A stretch of 64,000 bases of DNA from CAYUJH01 sp964394585 (GTDB lineage Bacteria > Bacteroidota > Bacteroidia > Cytophagales > Flammeovirgaceae): the NCBI GenBank assembly GCA_964394585.1, contig CAYMYI010000004.1:7161-71160 (forward strand). Direction: 5' to 3'. Below are positions 35,774 through 45,338 of this stretch, piece after piece. Numbering within the stretch: the first letter of the stretch is position 1; the number at the start of each line of letters is the position of its first letter. The notes under the pieces were generated by a model. That model did no database searches and was not told the DNA's origin. It saw nothing but the letters and a program-made list of their open reading frames with translations. Both the position numbers and the translations under genes were made by a program.

Positions 35774-37606
35774 TTATGGAGTATTTTTTAGCTCGAAAAT
35801 GAAACTCCCTAACGGCGGTACTTGCAATGGGATGCCCTCTTCAGTAACAGCGATGCTCTCAGAAGTACCCATTACCCCTTGTGCGTTCAGGTTACCCAGT
35901 TGCTTTTGAGCCAACGCCAACGCATTCGGCGGAATTTGTAAACTGAAAGTAGCCGATTCGGTCCGGCTAAAATTGGTTACTACGAGCAAACACTGAGCGT
36001 CGGTAAAACGCAAATAACTGTACACTTTGTCGGTATATCCTTCGGTTTGGGCATTGGCAATTTGCAAGTCGTACAAATCCCCTTTGGCAATCGCTTCATT
36101 ACTTGTTGAAAAATTAAGAAGTTCGCCATAAAATGCTCTCAGTTGTTGGGCGTTTTCATCGAGTTGCCCCCCATCGAAAGCGCCGCCATTCATCCATTGT
36201 TGGTGTTTGGGCACGCCCCAATAATCAAAAATAGTCGTTCTTCCATCTTCGCCCCCAAAACCTTCGTCGCCAAGCCCGGGTTCGCCTACTTCTTGCCCAA
36301 AGTAAATCATAGTAGGGCCGGTGAAGAGCGTAGCCGTTACTACCATAGCAGGCAAAGCATTTTCAGGAGTTTGAGCAAAATCGGCAGAAGCAATCCGTTG
36401 TTCGTCGTGGTTTTCTAAAAACCGTAACATTTGGCGGTTATACCCGCGTAGACTTTGCCAAATTTGGGGTAAGTTATGTGTGCTTCCTTTCTGTTGTACA
36501 ATGTATTTGAGCGAGTCGTACAGTTGTACTTTATCGTATAGGAAATCGAACTTTCCTTCGTCGAGGTATGCTCCGTAGCGAGCAGGGTTATAAATTTCTG
36601 CGATAAACTGAATTTGTGGGCGTTTTTGCTTCACTTGCGGGATTACCCATTTCCAGAACGCTACGGGCACCATCTCTGCCATATCGCAACGGAAGCCATC
36701 AACTCCTTTTTCAGCCCAATAGAGCAAAATATTCAGCATTTTTTTCCAGGTATCGGGTACAGGCTGGAAATACTCTTTTTCCCCATTTTGGTAGTCTACA
36801 CCATAGTTTAATTTCACCGTTTCGAACCAATCGTTGATTGAAGGCGTGGCACTGAATACGTTGTTGCCAGTTGCTTTGGCAGGGTTTTCGGCAAATTTCC
36901 CATCTTCAGTAGCAAATGTGTTAGCTTCTCCGAGGGGGTCATACCCTTCGGGTATTTGCAGCGCTTCTCCGGGCAGGTAATAAAAATTATTATTGGCATT
37001 AAATGCTACGGACGTATCATCCGTTTCGCCGAAATCGCTAACCCCTTCTGGTTTGGCATCTGACTGATAGAATCTTGCAACATGGTTGGGTACAAAATCG
37101 ATAATCACTTTCATGCCTTGTTCGTGTGTACGCTGCACCAAAGCTTCAAATTCTTGCAGGCGCGAAGCTGGATCTTCGGCAAGGTCGGGGTTTACATCGT
37201 AATAATCTTTGATGGCATATGGAGAGCCGGCTCTTCCTTTGATTACGTCGGCATCGTCGAGGGGAATGCCCAAGTGGGTGTAATCTGCCATAATCGCATG
37301 TTCAAGCACGCCGGTGTACCATACATGGGTTACCCCCAACGCACGGAGCGATTGCAAGGCAGCATCGTTAATATCGTTGAATTTACCGACCCCATTTTCC
37401 TCTTTTGTACCATATTTCTGATTGTTTGCTACCTTATTTCCAAAAAGTCGCGTCATCATCTGATACACTACTATTTTTTCGTCATTTCCCTTTTCAGTTA
37501 AGTAGTTAGAATCGGCAGGGTCAGCCGTTACGGTTTCTTTCTGAGGAGTGCTACAACCGCCTAAGCATAGCGCCAGAACTCCAAGATAAGTCATCAGTTT
37601 TTTCAT
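35774..37606 (-). CDS. Alpha-amylase (GH13) lipoprotein
   Basis: 610 residues. Lipobox G-G-C-S has Cys at about 18. The GH13 catalytic domain follows with D-F-V-P-N-H (region I, about 170), G-F-R-C-D-M-A-E (nucleophile D308), F-I-A-E-I-Y-N (acid/base E337) and F-L-E-N-H-D-E-Q-R (D401). The C-terminal all-beta domain covers about 500-610. It degrades alpha-1,4-glucans such as starch or maltodextrins at the cell surface or in the periplasm. No SusC/SusD pair is adjacent, so it is not in a classic starch-utilisation locus. Confidence 0.92.
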   Translation of the reverse strand: MKKLMTYLGVLALCLGGCSTPQKETVTADPADSNYLTEKGNDEKIVVYQMMTRLFGNKVANNQKYGTKEENGVGKFNDINDAALQSLRALGVTHVWYTGVLEHAIMADYTHLGIPLDDADVIKGRAGSPYAIKDYYDVNPDLAEDPASRLQEFEALVQRTHEQGMKVIIDFVPNHVARFYQSDAKPEGVSDFGETDDTSVAFNANNNFYYLPGEALQIPEGYDPLGEANTFATEDGKFAENPAKATGNNVFSATPSINDWFETVKLNYGVDYQNGEKEYFQPVPDTWKKMLNILLYWAEKGVDGFRCDMAEMVPVAFWKWVIPQVKQKRPQIQFIAEIYNPARYGAYLDEGKFDFLYDKVQLYDSLKYIVQQKGSTHNLPQIWQSLRGYNRQMLRFLENHDEQRIASADFAQTPENALPAMVVTATLFTGPTMIYFGQEVGEPGLGDEGFGGEDGRTTIFDYWGVPKHQQWMNGGAFDGGQLDENAQQLRAFYGELLNFSTSNEAIAKGDLYDLQIANAQTEGYTDKVYSYLRFTDAQCLLVVTNFSRTESATFSLQIPPNALALAQKQLGNLNAQGVMGTSESIAVTEEGIPLQVPPLGSFIFELKNTP

Positions 37607-37807
37607 AAAAAAATAGTTAAATGAGGGGATATTACGTATAGAGAGTAGTAAAATACAAACGCTTTTTGAAATGATATTTAGAATTAAACTTACAGAAAAG
37701 CGTGCGTTTTTCCTCGATTTAACGTCTGTTAGTAGCGCATTTTTAGGGAAAATGAACTTTTAGATTTTTCTTTGAGAAAATATTGAAAATCAAACACATT
37801 AATAATT

Positions 37808-38335
37808 ATGAGAAAAATCATGAGCATATTGGCACTAGTAGGTTTGTTGGCCGCTTGCCAATCGAAGCAACAAGGCGAAGCTACTGCTGAAAGCAATACT
37901 GAAAATACTACAGAAACCGTAGCGACTACAGAACAAGAAACGCCCACCGAGTTTGGGGAGTCTGTCGACGAGGCAGCGGCTATTTCGCTGACCGATTTGG
38001 AAACTATGATGGCGGAAAAAGAATTGGCAGAAGGGGTAGTAGTAAGTGGAAAAGTGACGGCTGTTTGCCAGAAAAAAGGCTGCTGGATGACCCTAGAAAA
38101 GCCAAACGGCGATGAGATGCGTGTAACTTTTAAAGATTATGCCCTGTTTATGCCGTTCGATCTTGCCGGTAAAGAGGTTGTAATCCGTGGAAAAGCTGAA
38201 AAGAGCGTTACGCCTGTAGAGGATTTGAAGCACTTTGCCGAAGATGCCGGAAAAAGTGCCGAAGAAATTGCAGCAATCACCGAAGATGAAATCAACCTGA
38301 AGTTTGAAGCCGATGGCGTTGTGATAAAGCAATAG
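37808..38335 (+). CDS. DUF4920 lipoprotein
   Basis: 175 residues. Lipobox A-A-C (Cys about 18) is followed by a low-complexity Glu/Thr-rich linker (residues 22-55) and a compact C-terminal domain (about 60-175) with the DUF4920 signature V-C-Q-K-K-G-C-W-M-T-L and R-V-T-F-K-D-Y-A-L-F-M-P. The two cysteines may bind metal or form a disulfide. The domain is of OB-fold type in related families; its function is unknown. It is convergent with gltA. Confidence 0.85.
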   Translation: MRKIMSILALVGLLAACQSKQQGEATAESNTENTTETVATTEQETPTEFGESVDEAAAISLTDLETMMAEKELAEGVVVSGKVTAVCQKKGCWMTLEKPNGDEMRVTFKDYALFMPFDLAGKEVVIRGKAEKSVTPVEDLKHFAEDAGKSAEEIAAITEDEINLKFEADGVVIKQ

Positions 38336-38359
38336 GTAACAAAGAAGTTTACACATAAA

Positions 38360-38392
38360 AAAAACCACTCACGCAATATATGAGTGGTTTTT
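38360..38392. terminator. Bidirectional terminator, DUF4920 and gltA
   Basis: 12-bp stem (38360-38371 with 38381-38392) with a nine-base loop and A/T-rich flanks on both strands. It lies 24 bases after the DUF4920 stop and 19 bases from the gltA stop. Confidence 0.9.
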
Positions 38393-38411
38393 ATTTTTAT
38401 ATTGTTTCAAG

Positions 38412-39689
38412 CTATTTTTTAGGATATGGACGCGCATTTTCACCAATATACACTTGGCGTGGGCGGCTGATAGCTTGCCCTTCTTCGCGCATTTCTTTCC
38501 ATTGGGCAATCCAGCCTGGTAGGCGACCTATGGCAAACATAACCGTAAACATTTCGGTAGGAATTCCAATCGCTCGGTAAATGATACCGGAGTAGAAATC
38601 TACATTCGGGTACAAACTTCTTTGCACGAAGTAATCATCTTTCAACGCTACTTCTTCTAATTTTTTAGCGATCTCCAACATAGGATCGTGAATTCCAAGT
38701 TTTTCTAGCACTTCGTCGCACGCTTTCTTGATGATACGGGCACGAGGGTCGAAATTTTTGTATACGCGGTGTCCGAAGCCCATTAAGCGGAAGGGGTCAT
38801 CTTTATCTTTTGCCTTGTTTACATATTTATCTACATCGCCGCCGTCGGCTTGGATTTGCTCCAACATCTCGATAACGGCTTGGTTAGCACCACCATGCAA
38901 GCGCCCCCACAACGCGTTAATCCCTGCGGAAATAGACGCATATAAACTGGCTTGTGAAGAACCTACCACACGGACTGTAGCAGCCGAACAGTTCTGTTCA
39001 TGGTCGGCATGCAGAATTAATAATTTATTGAGCGCATCGGCAACTACCGGGTCTACGTCGTATTTTTCGGTAGGTAGCGCAAACATCATATATAAGAAAT
39101 TCGAGCAATAGTCGAGCGTATTATCCGGGTAATTTAAAGGATGTCCCATTTCGTTTTTGTACGACCACGCCGCAATCGTAGGAATTTTAGCGAGTAAGCG
39201 GGTGATGGTCAAGTCTACAGCTTCTGGCGATACGTTCGGATCGAGCGACTCGGGGTAAAAAGCCGTAAGCGTACACACGAGCGAGGAAAGCACTCCCATC
39301 GGATGAGCCGAGGTAGGGAACCCATCGAAAATTTTACGCATATCCTCGTGTACGAGCGTATGGTTTGTGATTTTCTGCTCAAACGCCTGTAATACTTCTG
39401 TAGAAGGTAACTCACCATAAATTAATAGGTAGGCTACTTCTAAAAAGCTAGCGTTATCTGCCAAATCTTCAATGCTGTAACCACGGTAGCGTAAAATTCC
39501 TTTTTCGCCATCGAGAAAGGTAACGGCACTTTTGGTAGAACCGGTATTTTTGAAGCCGGGGTCTAGGGTAATTAACCCCGATTGTGCGCGAAGTTTGCTG
39601 ATGTCTACGGCTTTTTCTTTTTCAGTACCTTCTACGATGGGAAGTTCATAAATCTGTCCATCAAAATGGAGTTCTGCTTTGTTGCTCAT
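38412..39689 (-). CDS. gltA: Citrate synthase
   Basis: 425 residues, the hexameric Gram-negative type. Catalytic residues sit where expected: H265 (R-L-H-G-G-A-N), H307 (G-F-G-H-R-V-Y) and D364 (V-D-F-Y-S-G), nearly the same numbering as in E. coli (264, 305, 362). It condenses acetyl-CoA and oxaloacetate at the start of the TCA cycle. A 493-base intergenic region with palindromes lies upstream, between it and topA, and may carry its control sites. Confidence 0.97.
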   Translation of the reverse strand: MSNKAELHFDGQIYELPIVEGTEKEKAVDISKLRAQSGLITLDPGFKNTGSTKSAVTFLDGEKGILRYRGYSIEDLADNASFLEVAYLLIYGELPSTEVLQAFEQKITNHTLVHEDMRKIFDGFPTSAHPMGVLSSLVCTLTAFYPESLDPNVSPEAVDLTITRLLAKIPTIAAWSYKNEMGHPLNYPDNTLDYCSNFLYMMFALPTEKYDVDPVVADALNKLLILHADHEQNCSAATVRVVGSSQASLYASISAGINALWGRLHGGANQAVIEMLEQIQADGGDVDKYVNKAKDKDDPFRLMGFGHRVYKNFDPRARIIKKACDEVLEKLGIHDPMLEIAKKLEEVALKDDYFVQRSLYPNVDFYSGIIYRAIGIPTEMFTVMFAIGRLPGWIAQWKEMREEGQAISRPRQVYIGENARPYPKK

Positions 39690-40182
39690 GTATTCAATCG
39701 TTTAAATTATGAGTAGATGGTTATTAATTTTCCATGAATTTATGCTAATATACACACCAATTAGGGAATTCTTACGAAGAATTTCGTTTTCATCAGCAGG
39801 CATATTTGTAACAACATATTTAGAGCTTCTACAAAGCAAACTCTTTGAAATTTATGCAGTTACTGCTGCTTAAATACAGTTCTTAGCATACATTTTTTAC
39901 CCTATTCTAGTAAAAAACTCAATCGTATAACTCACAATGCTAGGGAAGGTTTGCAAACCTTTATAATATTGGATTTTCAGTTGCCCACATTATGGATTTT
40001 GTAGAAATCTTTTGGTTACCAAAGAATTTTTCAAATTTTGCAACCGTTGTAAAGCATACCAAAGATTAATGCATAAGGTTGATTGCACAAGTAAACATTT
40101 GCATTCAACTATTGCATTTTTATGTTATACTCAACCGAACCTATAAACTTAAACTAGCATACACCTTATACTTTCCGTATCT
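39690..40182. other. 493-base divergent intergenic region between gltA and topA
   Basis: No gene is visible. It is AT-rich with stop codons in all frames and no TAnnTTTG box at the expected places. It holds two clear palindromes: AAGGTTTGCAAACCTT (39946-39961) and TTTGGTTACCAAA (40011-40023), candidate protein-binding sites. No terminator-like hairpin with a T-run is seen. Confidence 0.6.
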
Positions 40183-42525
40183 ATGTCGAAAAACTTAGTC
40201 ATTGTTGAGTCGCCCGCAAAGGCGAAAACGATTGAAAAATACCTGGGAAAAGATTACCTAGTAAAATCGAGCTATGGGCATGTCCGCGATTTGCCCAAAG
40301 GCAACCAGGCCGTTGATATCCAAAATGGTTTCCAGCCATCGTATGTAATTTCTGAAGATAAAAAGCAGGTAGTCAACGAATTGAAAAAGCTTGCAAAACA
40401 AGCCGAAATGGTATGGCTCGCAACGGACGACGACCGAGAAGGAGAAGCGATTTCTTGGCATCTGAAAGAAGCACTCGACTTGAACGATAAAGCGACTCGG
40501 CGCATTGTTTTTCGAGAAATCACGAAAAATGCTATATTAAATGCCATTCAACAACCTAGAGGTATCGACCTCGATTTGGTATATGCACAGCAAGCACGCC
40601 GTGTACTCGATCGCCTCGTAGGGTTTGAACTATCTCCCATCCTTTGGAAAAAAATCAAAGGTGGCCTTTCAGCTGGCAGAGTGCAGTCGGTAGCCGTGCG
40701 CTTAGTGGTAGAACGCGAACGGGAAATCCAAGCTTTTACGCCGACCTCTGCCTATAAGGTAAATGCAGTTTTTGCCTTAGAAGATGGCAATACCTTATCG
40801 GCAGAGCTCCCTAAGAAGTTTGAAACGAAAGCTGAAGCACAGGCTTTTCTACAGAAATGCCGAAAAGCTGAGTTTAGCATTGAAAACTTAGAGAAAAAAC
40901 CGGGAAAAAAGTCGCCATCAGCCCCTTTTACCACTTCGACAATGCAGCAAGAGGCAAGCCGAAAACTGAGTTTTTCGGTTTCCCAAACCATGACTCTCGC
41001 CCAGAGATTATACGAAGCCGGGCACATCACTTACATGCGTACCGATTCAGTGAACCTTTCGGAAGAAGCGGTAAATTCGGCTACGCAGGCCATCGCCCAG
41101 AATTTTGGCGATTCGTATGTACAAGCTCGAAAGTTTAAAACTAAATCGAAATCGGCGCAAGAAGCACACGAAGCGATTCGCCCCACCAATTTTGCTCAAC
41201 CCGAATTGAGTGGTGTTGAACGGAACGAACAACGCTTGTACGAGTTAATTTGGAAACGCGCAATAGCCTCACAAATGGCAGATGCTCAATTGGAACGAAC
41301 TACCGTAACCATCGGGATCTCTACAGCCGATGAGCAGTTTGCTGCCAAGGGTGAGGTGATTAAGTTTGATGGCTTCTTGAAAGTATACATCGAATCGAAA
41401 GACGATGTGGAAGAAGATGAAGCCGAAAGTGGCATGTTGCCACCTTTAAAAATTGGGCAGCCCCTTACGGCTAATCGAATTGCAGCTACTGAGCGATACT
41501 CGCGTCCTCCTTTCCGTTACGCAGAAGCGAGCTTGGTGAAAAAACTAGAAGAGCTAGGAATTGGCCGTCCTTCTACATACGCCCCAACCATTTCGACCAT
41601 CATTAAGCGGAATTATGTAGTGAAAGAAAACCGCGAAGGGATAGAACGCAAATACGTTGTACTTACTTTAGAGGAAGATGCTATCAAGGAAGAAAACCAT
41701 ACGGAAATCACTGGTGCTGAGAAAAGCAAGCTATTCCCCACCAACGAAGGAATGGTAGTTAACGATTTCTTGGTAAAATACTTTCCTAATATCGTGGATT
41801 TTTCGTTTACTGCACGAGTAGAAGAACAGTTTGACCAAATTGCACACGGAAAAGAAGCATGGGATAAAATGCTTTCCGATTTCTATACAGGGTTTCATAA
41901 AGCGGTAGAAGAAACCGAAGAAAATGCCGACCGAAGTTCTGCAGGCTCAATGCGTGAGCTCGGTGTTGACCCTAAAACAGAAAAATCGGTATTTGCTAAG
42001 TTAGGGAAATACGGTCCTTACGTACAGTTAGGCAGTAACGAAGACGAAGAAAAGCCCCAATATGCTTCCTTGAGGAAAGAGCAATATCTTGAGAGTATCA
42101 CTTTAGAAGAAGCTCTTGAATTATTTAAGCTCCCACGCGATGTTGGAATGTTTGAAGATAAAAAAGTAGTAGCGGCAATTGGTAGGTTTGGCCCGTACAT
42201 TCGCCATGATGGAAAGTTTGTTTCTTTAGGTAAAGAACATGACCCGCTAACAGTGAATTTGGATATGGCTATTCAGCTCATTAAAGATAAACGCGAAGCG
42301 GATGCTAAGAAGACCATCAAACTTTTTGATGAAGAACCGGAGCTTAAAATTTTAAATGGACGATGGGGGCCTTATATTTCATTTAAGAAGAAGAACTTCA
42401 AAATTCCGAAAGATAAAACCCCAGAAGAGCTGACCTTACAAGAGTGTATCGAAATTATTGAAGCTACTCCGGAGAAGAAAAAGCCGTCGCGTAAGAAAAC
42501 AGCTACCACCAAGAAGAAAAAGTAA
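40183..42525 (+). CDS. topA: DNA topoisomerase I
   Basis: 780 residues, type IA. The Toprim domain has the acidic T-D-D-D-R-E-G-E (81-88), and the catalytic Tyr is in Y-M-R-T-D-S (Y284), preceded by G-H-I-T. The C-terminal part has no zinc-finger cysteines. It holds three Toprim_C-type repeats with the F-G/Y-G-P-Y pattern (F-A-K-L-G-K-Y-G-P-Y, A-A-I-G-R-F-G-P-Y, L-N-G-R-W-G-P-Y) and then a Lys-rich tail that may bind DNA. It relaxes negative supercoils. Bacteroidota TopA proteins typically have this zinc-free tail, so it is not a truncation. Confidence 0.97.
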   Translation: MSKNLVIVESPAKAKTIEKYLGKDYLVKSSYGHVRDLPKGNQAVDIQNGFQPSYVISEDKKQVVNELKKLAKQAEMVWLATDDDREGEAISWHLKEALDLNDKATRRIVFREITKNAILNAIQQPRGIDLDLVYAQQARRVLDRLVGFELSPILWKKIKGGLSAGRVQSVAVRLVVEREREIQAFTPTSAYKVNAVFALEDGNTLSAELPKKFETKAEAQAFLQKCRKAEFSIENLEKKPGKKSPSAPFTTSTMQQEASRKLSFSVSQTMTLAQRLYEAGHITYMRTDSVNLSEEAVNSATQAIAQNFGDSYVQARKFKTKSKSAQEAHEAIRPTNFAQPELSGVERNEQRLYELIWKRAIASQMADAQLERTTVTIGISTADEQFAAKGEVIKFDGFLKVYIESKDDVEEDEAESGMLPPLKIGQPLTANRIAATERYSRPPFRYAEASLVKKLEELGIGRPSTYAPTISTIIKRNYVVKENREGIERKYVVLTLEEDAIKEENHTEITGAEKSKLFPTNEGMVVNDFLVKYFPNIVDFSFTARVEEQFDQIAHGKEAWDKMLSDFYTGFHKAVEETEENADRSSAGSMRELGVDPKTEKSVFAKLGKYGPYVQLGSNEDEEKPQYASLRKEQYLESITLEEALELFKLPRDVGMFEDKKVVAAIGRFGPYIRHDGKFVSLGKEHDPLTVNLDMAIQLIKDKREADAKKTIKLFDEEPELKILNGRWGPYISFKKKNFKIPKDKTPEELTLQECIEIIEATPEKKKPSRKKTATTKKKK

Positions 42526-42547
42526 GAATCTAAACGAGTCTGAAATG

Positions 42548-43879
42548 CTATAACTTTCCTGAATCTCTCTCTTCGTTAGCGAGCGCTTCGTTGATAGCTT
42601 TTACTATCTCGTCGAGTTCTTGCCCGGCTTCTTGCAATTTAGCCAATATCATTTTCTTTTCGTCTTCGTTGGTTGTAGCATTGTCGAGGGTTAGTACTTC
42701 GAGCAGCCCCAAAATGTTGGCAATAGGAGCGCGCAGCCGATGAGAATTTACAAAAGCATAGTCTAAGAGTTTTCGGTTCTTTAGCTTCAGTTCCTGAGTG
42801 CGCTGTTCTACTTGCTCTTGCAAACCTTCGTTCAATTGCTGAATCCTTCTGTGTAAATCGGCAATATGGTTAAGCGCCTTATGTTTTTGCCAATACAACA
42901 TTCCAATGTAGATTGCTGCCACTACGGCTACCAAAAGCCCCAACAACAGCGCGATATATACCTTACGATAATACTCCGATTCTTTTGCTACAATTTGAGC
43001 TTCTTGCGCCAACAGCAAGTTTTTGAGTTGCATTTTATCGAGTTCGTAACTCATTTGTAGCTTCACCAAATCGGCTTGTTTACTATGCTCGTCAAGGGAG
43101 TCAGTCGCAGCTAGGGCTTCTTGTTGGTAGAAGTAGGCGCTGTCGAATTGAGCTTTCGCTGCGTAGTACTCAGAAAGTTGCGAAGCGATGTTAAAAGCAT
43201 CGGAGTGTTGTTGGTATTGTGTTGCGTAGAATCGCCCTTTGTGTAGCAGACTGTATTCTATAGAATTGCTGTTTTCTTTTCGAGCTAAACGAGCTAAAGC
43301 AAAATAGGTAGAACTGAGGTGGCTCTTACGTTCTTGGTCAATTTTTTCAGCGAGGGCTTGTTCTAAATAATCTCTTGCCTCGGCAACTTGAGCGCCTATT
43401 TTTTGGTAGAATGCCAGTTCTCTTTGTAAGTACTCTTGCGCTGCGCTATAATCTTCTAAATTACTGTAGGCTCTTCCTAAGTTGCCCCATAGAAAAACCT
43501 GCAAACTTTCGTGTTGTATAGAGTCGGCAATAGAAAGAGCTTTAAAGAAATAGTCGAATGACTCAATATAATTACTTTGCAACTCTGCTATAACTCCTAA
43601 GTTGCCTTTTGCATAGGCTTCAAGGGCTTTCAGGTTGTTTAGTTCTGCTAACTGCAGCGCATCTTGTATGTACTGTTGGGCAGTTTCAGGTTCAGAAAAC
43701 ATAAGTTTTCTGCCTAGTTTATTCAATGTAGCGCTTTTTACACTATCGCTCGAAGTAGTCGCAATAAGTTGCTGTAAACTATCGGTATGGTTGTGTTGTG
43801 CAATGGCACAGACCGACATGCCCCAGGTGGCAATCATCAAAAGATATTTCAATGCAGTAAAAATTAGATGTTTTACCAA
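42548..43879 (-). CDS. TPR protein with lone HisKA domain, no ATPase domain
   Basis: 443 residues if the TTG at 43879 is the start; the first ATG is at 43837. The TTG start gives a complete signal-peptide-like N-terminus, and it overlaps the OsmC stop by seven bases, suggesting coupling. TPR-like helical repeats follow (about 30-280), then one membrane helix (about 305-330), a coiled coil, and a HisKA dimerisation domain with the H-box N-S-H-R-L-R-A-P (H380). The protein then stops: the HATPase domain (N, G1, G2 boxes) is missing. It could accept phosphate from another kinase or dimerise with a partner. Confidence 0.72.
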   Translation of the reverse strand: MVKHLIFTALKYLLMIATWGMSVCAIAQHNHTDSLQQLIATTSSDSVKSATLNKLGRKLMFSEPETAQQYIQDALQLAELNNLKALEAYAKGNLGVIAELQSNYIESFDYFFKALSIADSIQHESLQVFLWGNLGRAYSNLEDYSAAQEYLQRELAFYQKIGAQVAEARDYLEQALAEKIDQERKSHLSSTYFALARLARKENSNSIEYSLLHKGRFYATQYQQHSDAFNIASQLSEYYAAKAQFDSAYFYQQEALAATDSLDEHSKQADLVKLQMSYELDKMQLKNLLLAQEAQIVAKESEYYRKVYIALLLGLLVAVVAAIYIGMLYWQKHKALNHIADLHRRIQQLNEGLQEQVEQRTQELKLKNRKLLDYAFVNSHRLRAPIANILGLLEVLTLDNATTNEDEKKMILAKLQEAGQELDEIVKAINEALANEERDSGKL

Positions 43880-44304
43880 TCGAACACAATGGTTTGTATC
43901 ACATCGGGGTGTAAACTCAGCGCTACCGGACAGCGGCGTGCGGCGTGCTCTAACTTGGTTTTTTGGGCTTCGGTAAGTTGATGGTCTTTTAGCGTGAATT
44001 GAATACTGACTTCTTGGATTCTACGCGGGTTTGAAGCCATTTTTTTTTGGGTATTCCATTGTAGCCCCTCTAAACTCCAGCCTTCGCGTTGGGCAAGAAT
44101 CCCCATAATAGTAACCATACAGCTACCTAGCGCAGTAGCCACAAGGTCAGTAGGTGAAAATGTTTCGCCTCGCCCATGGTTATCAACGGGGGCATCGGTA
44201 GTGAGTTGGCTTTGCGAAGGCTCATGCTTAGCATTTGTGCGCAGTTGCCCTTGGTATTCAGAAGTAAAGGTTACCATATTTTGCGTTAGTTTAGCTAATT
44301 GCAT
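43873..44304 (-). CDS. OsmC-family peroxidase-like protein
   Basis: 143 residues. Both catalytic cysteines of the OsmC/Ohr fold are present: C62 (G-S-C-M) and C125 (R-C-P-V). The G-R-G-E-T-F-S-P-T-D-L-V-A-T-A-L-G segment is characteristic of the OsmC branch. These cytoplasmic dimers reduce organic hydroperoxides through a Cys pair. The gene lies immediately upstream of the HisKA/TPR gene, whose TTG start overlaps the OsmC stop region; the two appear to be one operon. Confidence 0.85.
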   Translation of the reverse strand: MQLAKLTQNMVTFTSEYQGQLRTNAKHEPSQSQLTTDAPVDNHGRGETFSPTDLVATALGSCMVTIMGILAQREGWSLEGLQWNTQKKMASNPRRIQEVSIQFTLKDHQLTEAQKTKLEHAARRCPVALSLHPDVIQTIVFDW

Positions 44305-44512
44305 AACAAATTAGTAAACACTATCACATTTTCCGAATGGATGAGCAACAACCAAGTATGGCAAACGATTTACTAAGAAAGAATTTTTGTGATGATGGAA
44401 ATTCAGAGCGTGAACAAAAGTAACTTCACACGTTGTTTATTAACTTTAAACAACTCACTCTCCTTAAACAACAGGGGAATATTTCCTAAACAGCTATATA
44501 ATCTACACTACT

Positions 44513-45247
44513 ATGCAGCCAAGGTGCTTCTTCTTACTCCCTTTCCTATTCTTCGGAATGGTGAGCCTCTCTTTGCAAGCGCAAGAGAACAGCAACGATT
44601 ACCTCTACGAAACCGAATTTGTGACGGGTATTAACTTTAATACAAATGGTGGGCTGATTGGCGGGGTAAGTTTTAAATATGCGAAAGCACTATCATCTCG
44701 CATGTTACATAGCTTTTCCATTGAAATGGTAAACTTGAAGCACCCTAAGGAGCGTAAGTATCAAAACCTGACTACGGGCAGCACCTTTGTGCCGGGCAAG
44801 CAAAACTATTTGTACTTGGTGCGCCCACAGTATGGGCGTGAGTTTGTTTTGTTTCGCAAAGCGCGTGAGCAAGGCATTCAAGTAAACCTTATTGCTGCTG
44901 TGGGGCCTTCCATCGGGTTAGTAGCGCCGTATCTGATAGAGTACCCGGTAGCGGGTAGCGCCACAAAAATTGAACAATACGACCCGGAAATTCACACGAA
45001 CTTTCAAGATATATTAGGTACAGGCAGTTTTATGGAAAGCCTGGTTCAATCGGATGTACGCTTAGGAGGAAGTTTTAAACTTGCCACCAGTTTCGAGTTT
45101 GGCACATTCAGTACGAATGTTACCGGGTTTGAAGCCGGTATCATGCTCGATGCCTTCGCTGATGAAATCGTTATTATCCCATTTGCCGAAAATCGTCGGT
45201 TTTATAGCAGTATCTACCTGACTTTTTTCTTTGGAGTACGGAAATAA
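44513..45247 (+). CDS. Predicted outer membrane beta-barrel protein
   Basis: 244 residues. A signal peptide ends near L-Q-A-Q. The mature part is amphipathic beta-strand rich, with F-N-T-N-G-G-L-I-G-G-V-S-F-K-Y-A-like strands and an aromatic C-terminus (F-F-F-G-V-R-K). This fits the small outer-membrane barrels common in Bacteroidota, but no family signature stands out. It precedes lipA by 91 bases; a TACCTTTG element at 45271-45278 (plus strand) suggests that lipA has its own promoter. Confidence 0.65.
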   Translation: MQPRCFFLLPFLFFGMVSLSLQAQENSNDYLYETEFVTGINFNTNGGLIGGVSFKYAKALSSRMLHSFSIEMVNLKHPKERKYQNLTTGSTFVPGKQNYLYLVRPQYGREFVLFRKAREQGIQVNLIAAVGPSIGLVAPYLIEYPVAGSATKIEQYDPEIHTNFQDILGTGSFMESLVQSDVRLGGSFKLATSFEFGTFSTNVTGFEAGIMLDAFADEIVIIPFAENRRFYSSIYLTFFFGVRK

Positions 45248-45270
45248 ACGGGAAACTGCTAAAATGCTTA

Positions 45271-45278
45271 TACCTTTG
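45271..45278 (+). promoter_or_regulatory. Candidate -7 element of lipA
   Basis: TACCTTTG (TAnnTTTG) about 60 bases upstream of the lipA ATG at 45339. No clear TTG element is found at -33, so this is of moderate weight. Confidence 0.4.
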
Positions 45279-45338
45279 AATTTATAACAGAGTGCCTCCT
45301 ACAGGCACTATTTTCTATAAACAAAAGCCAATTCTGAT

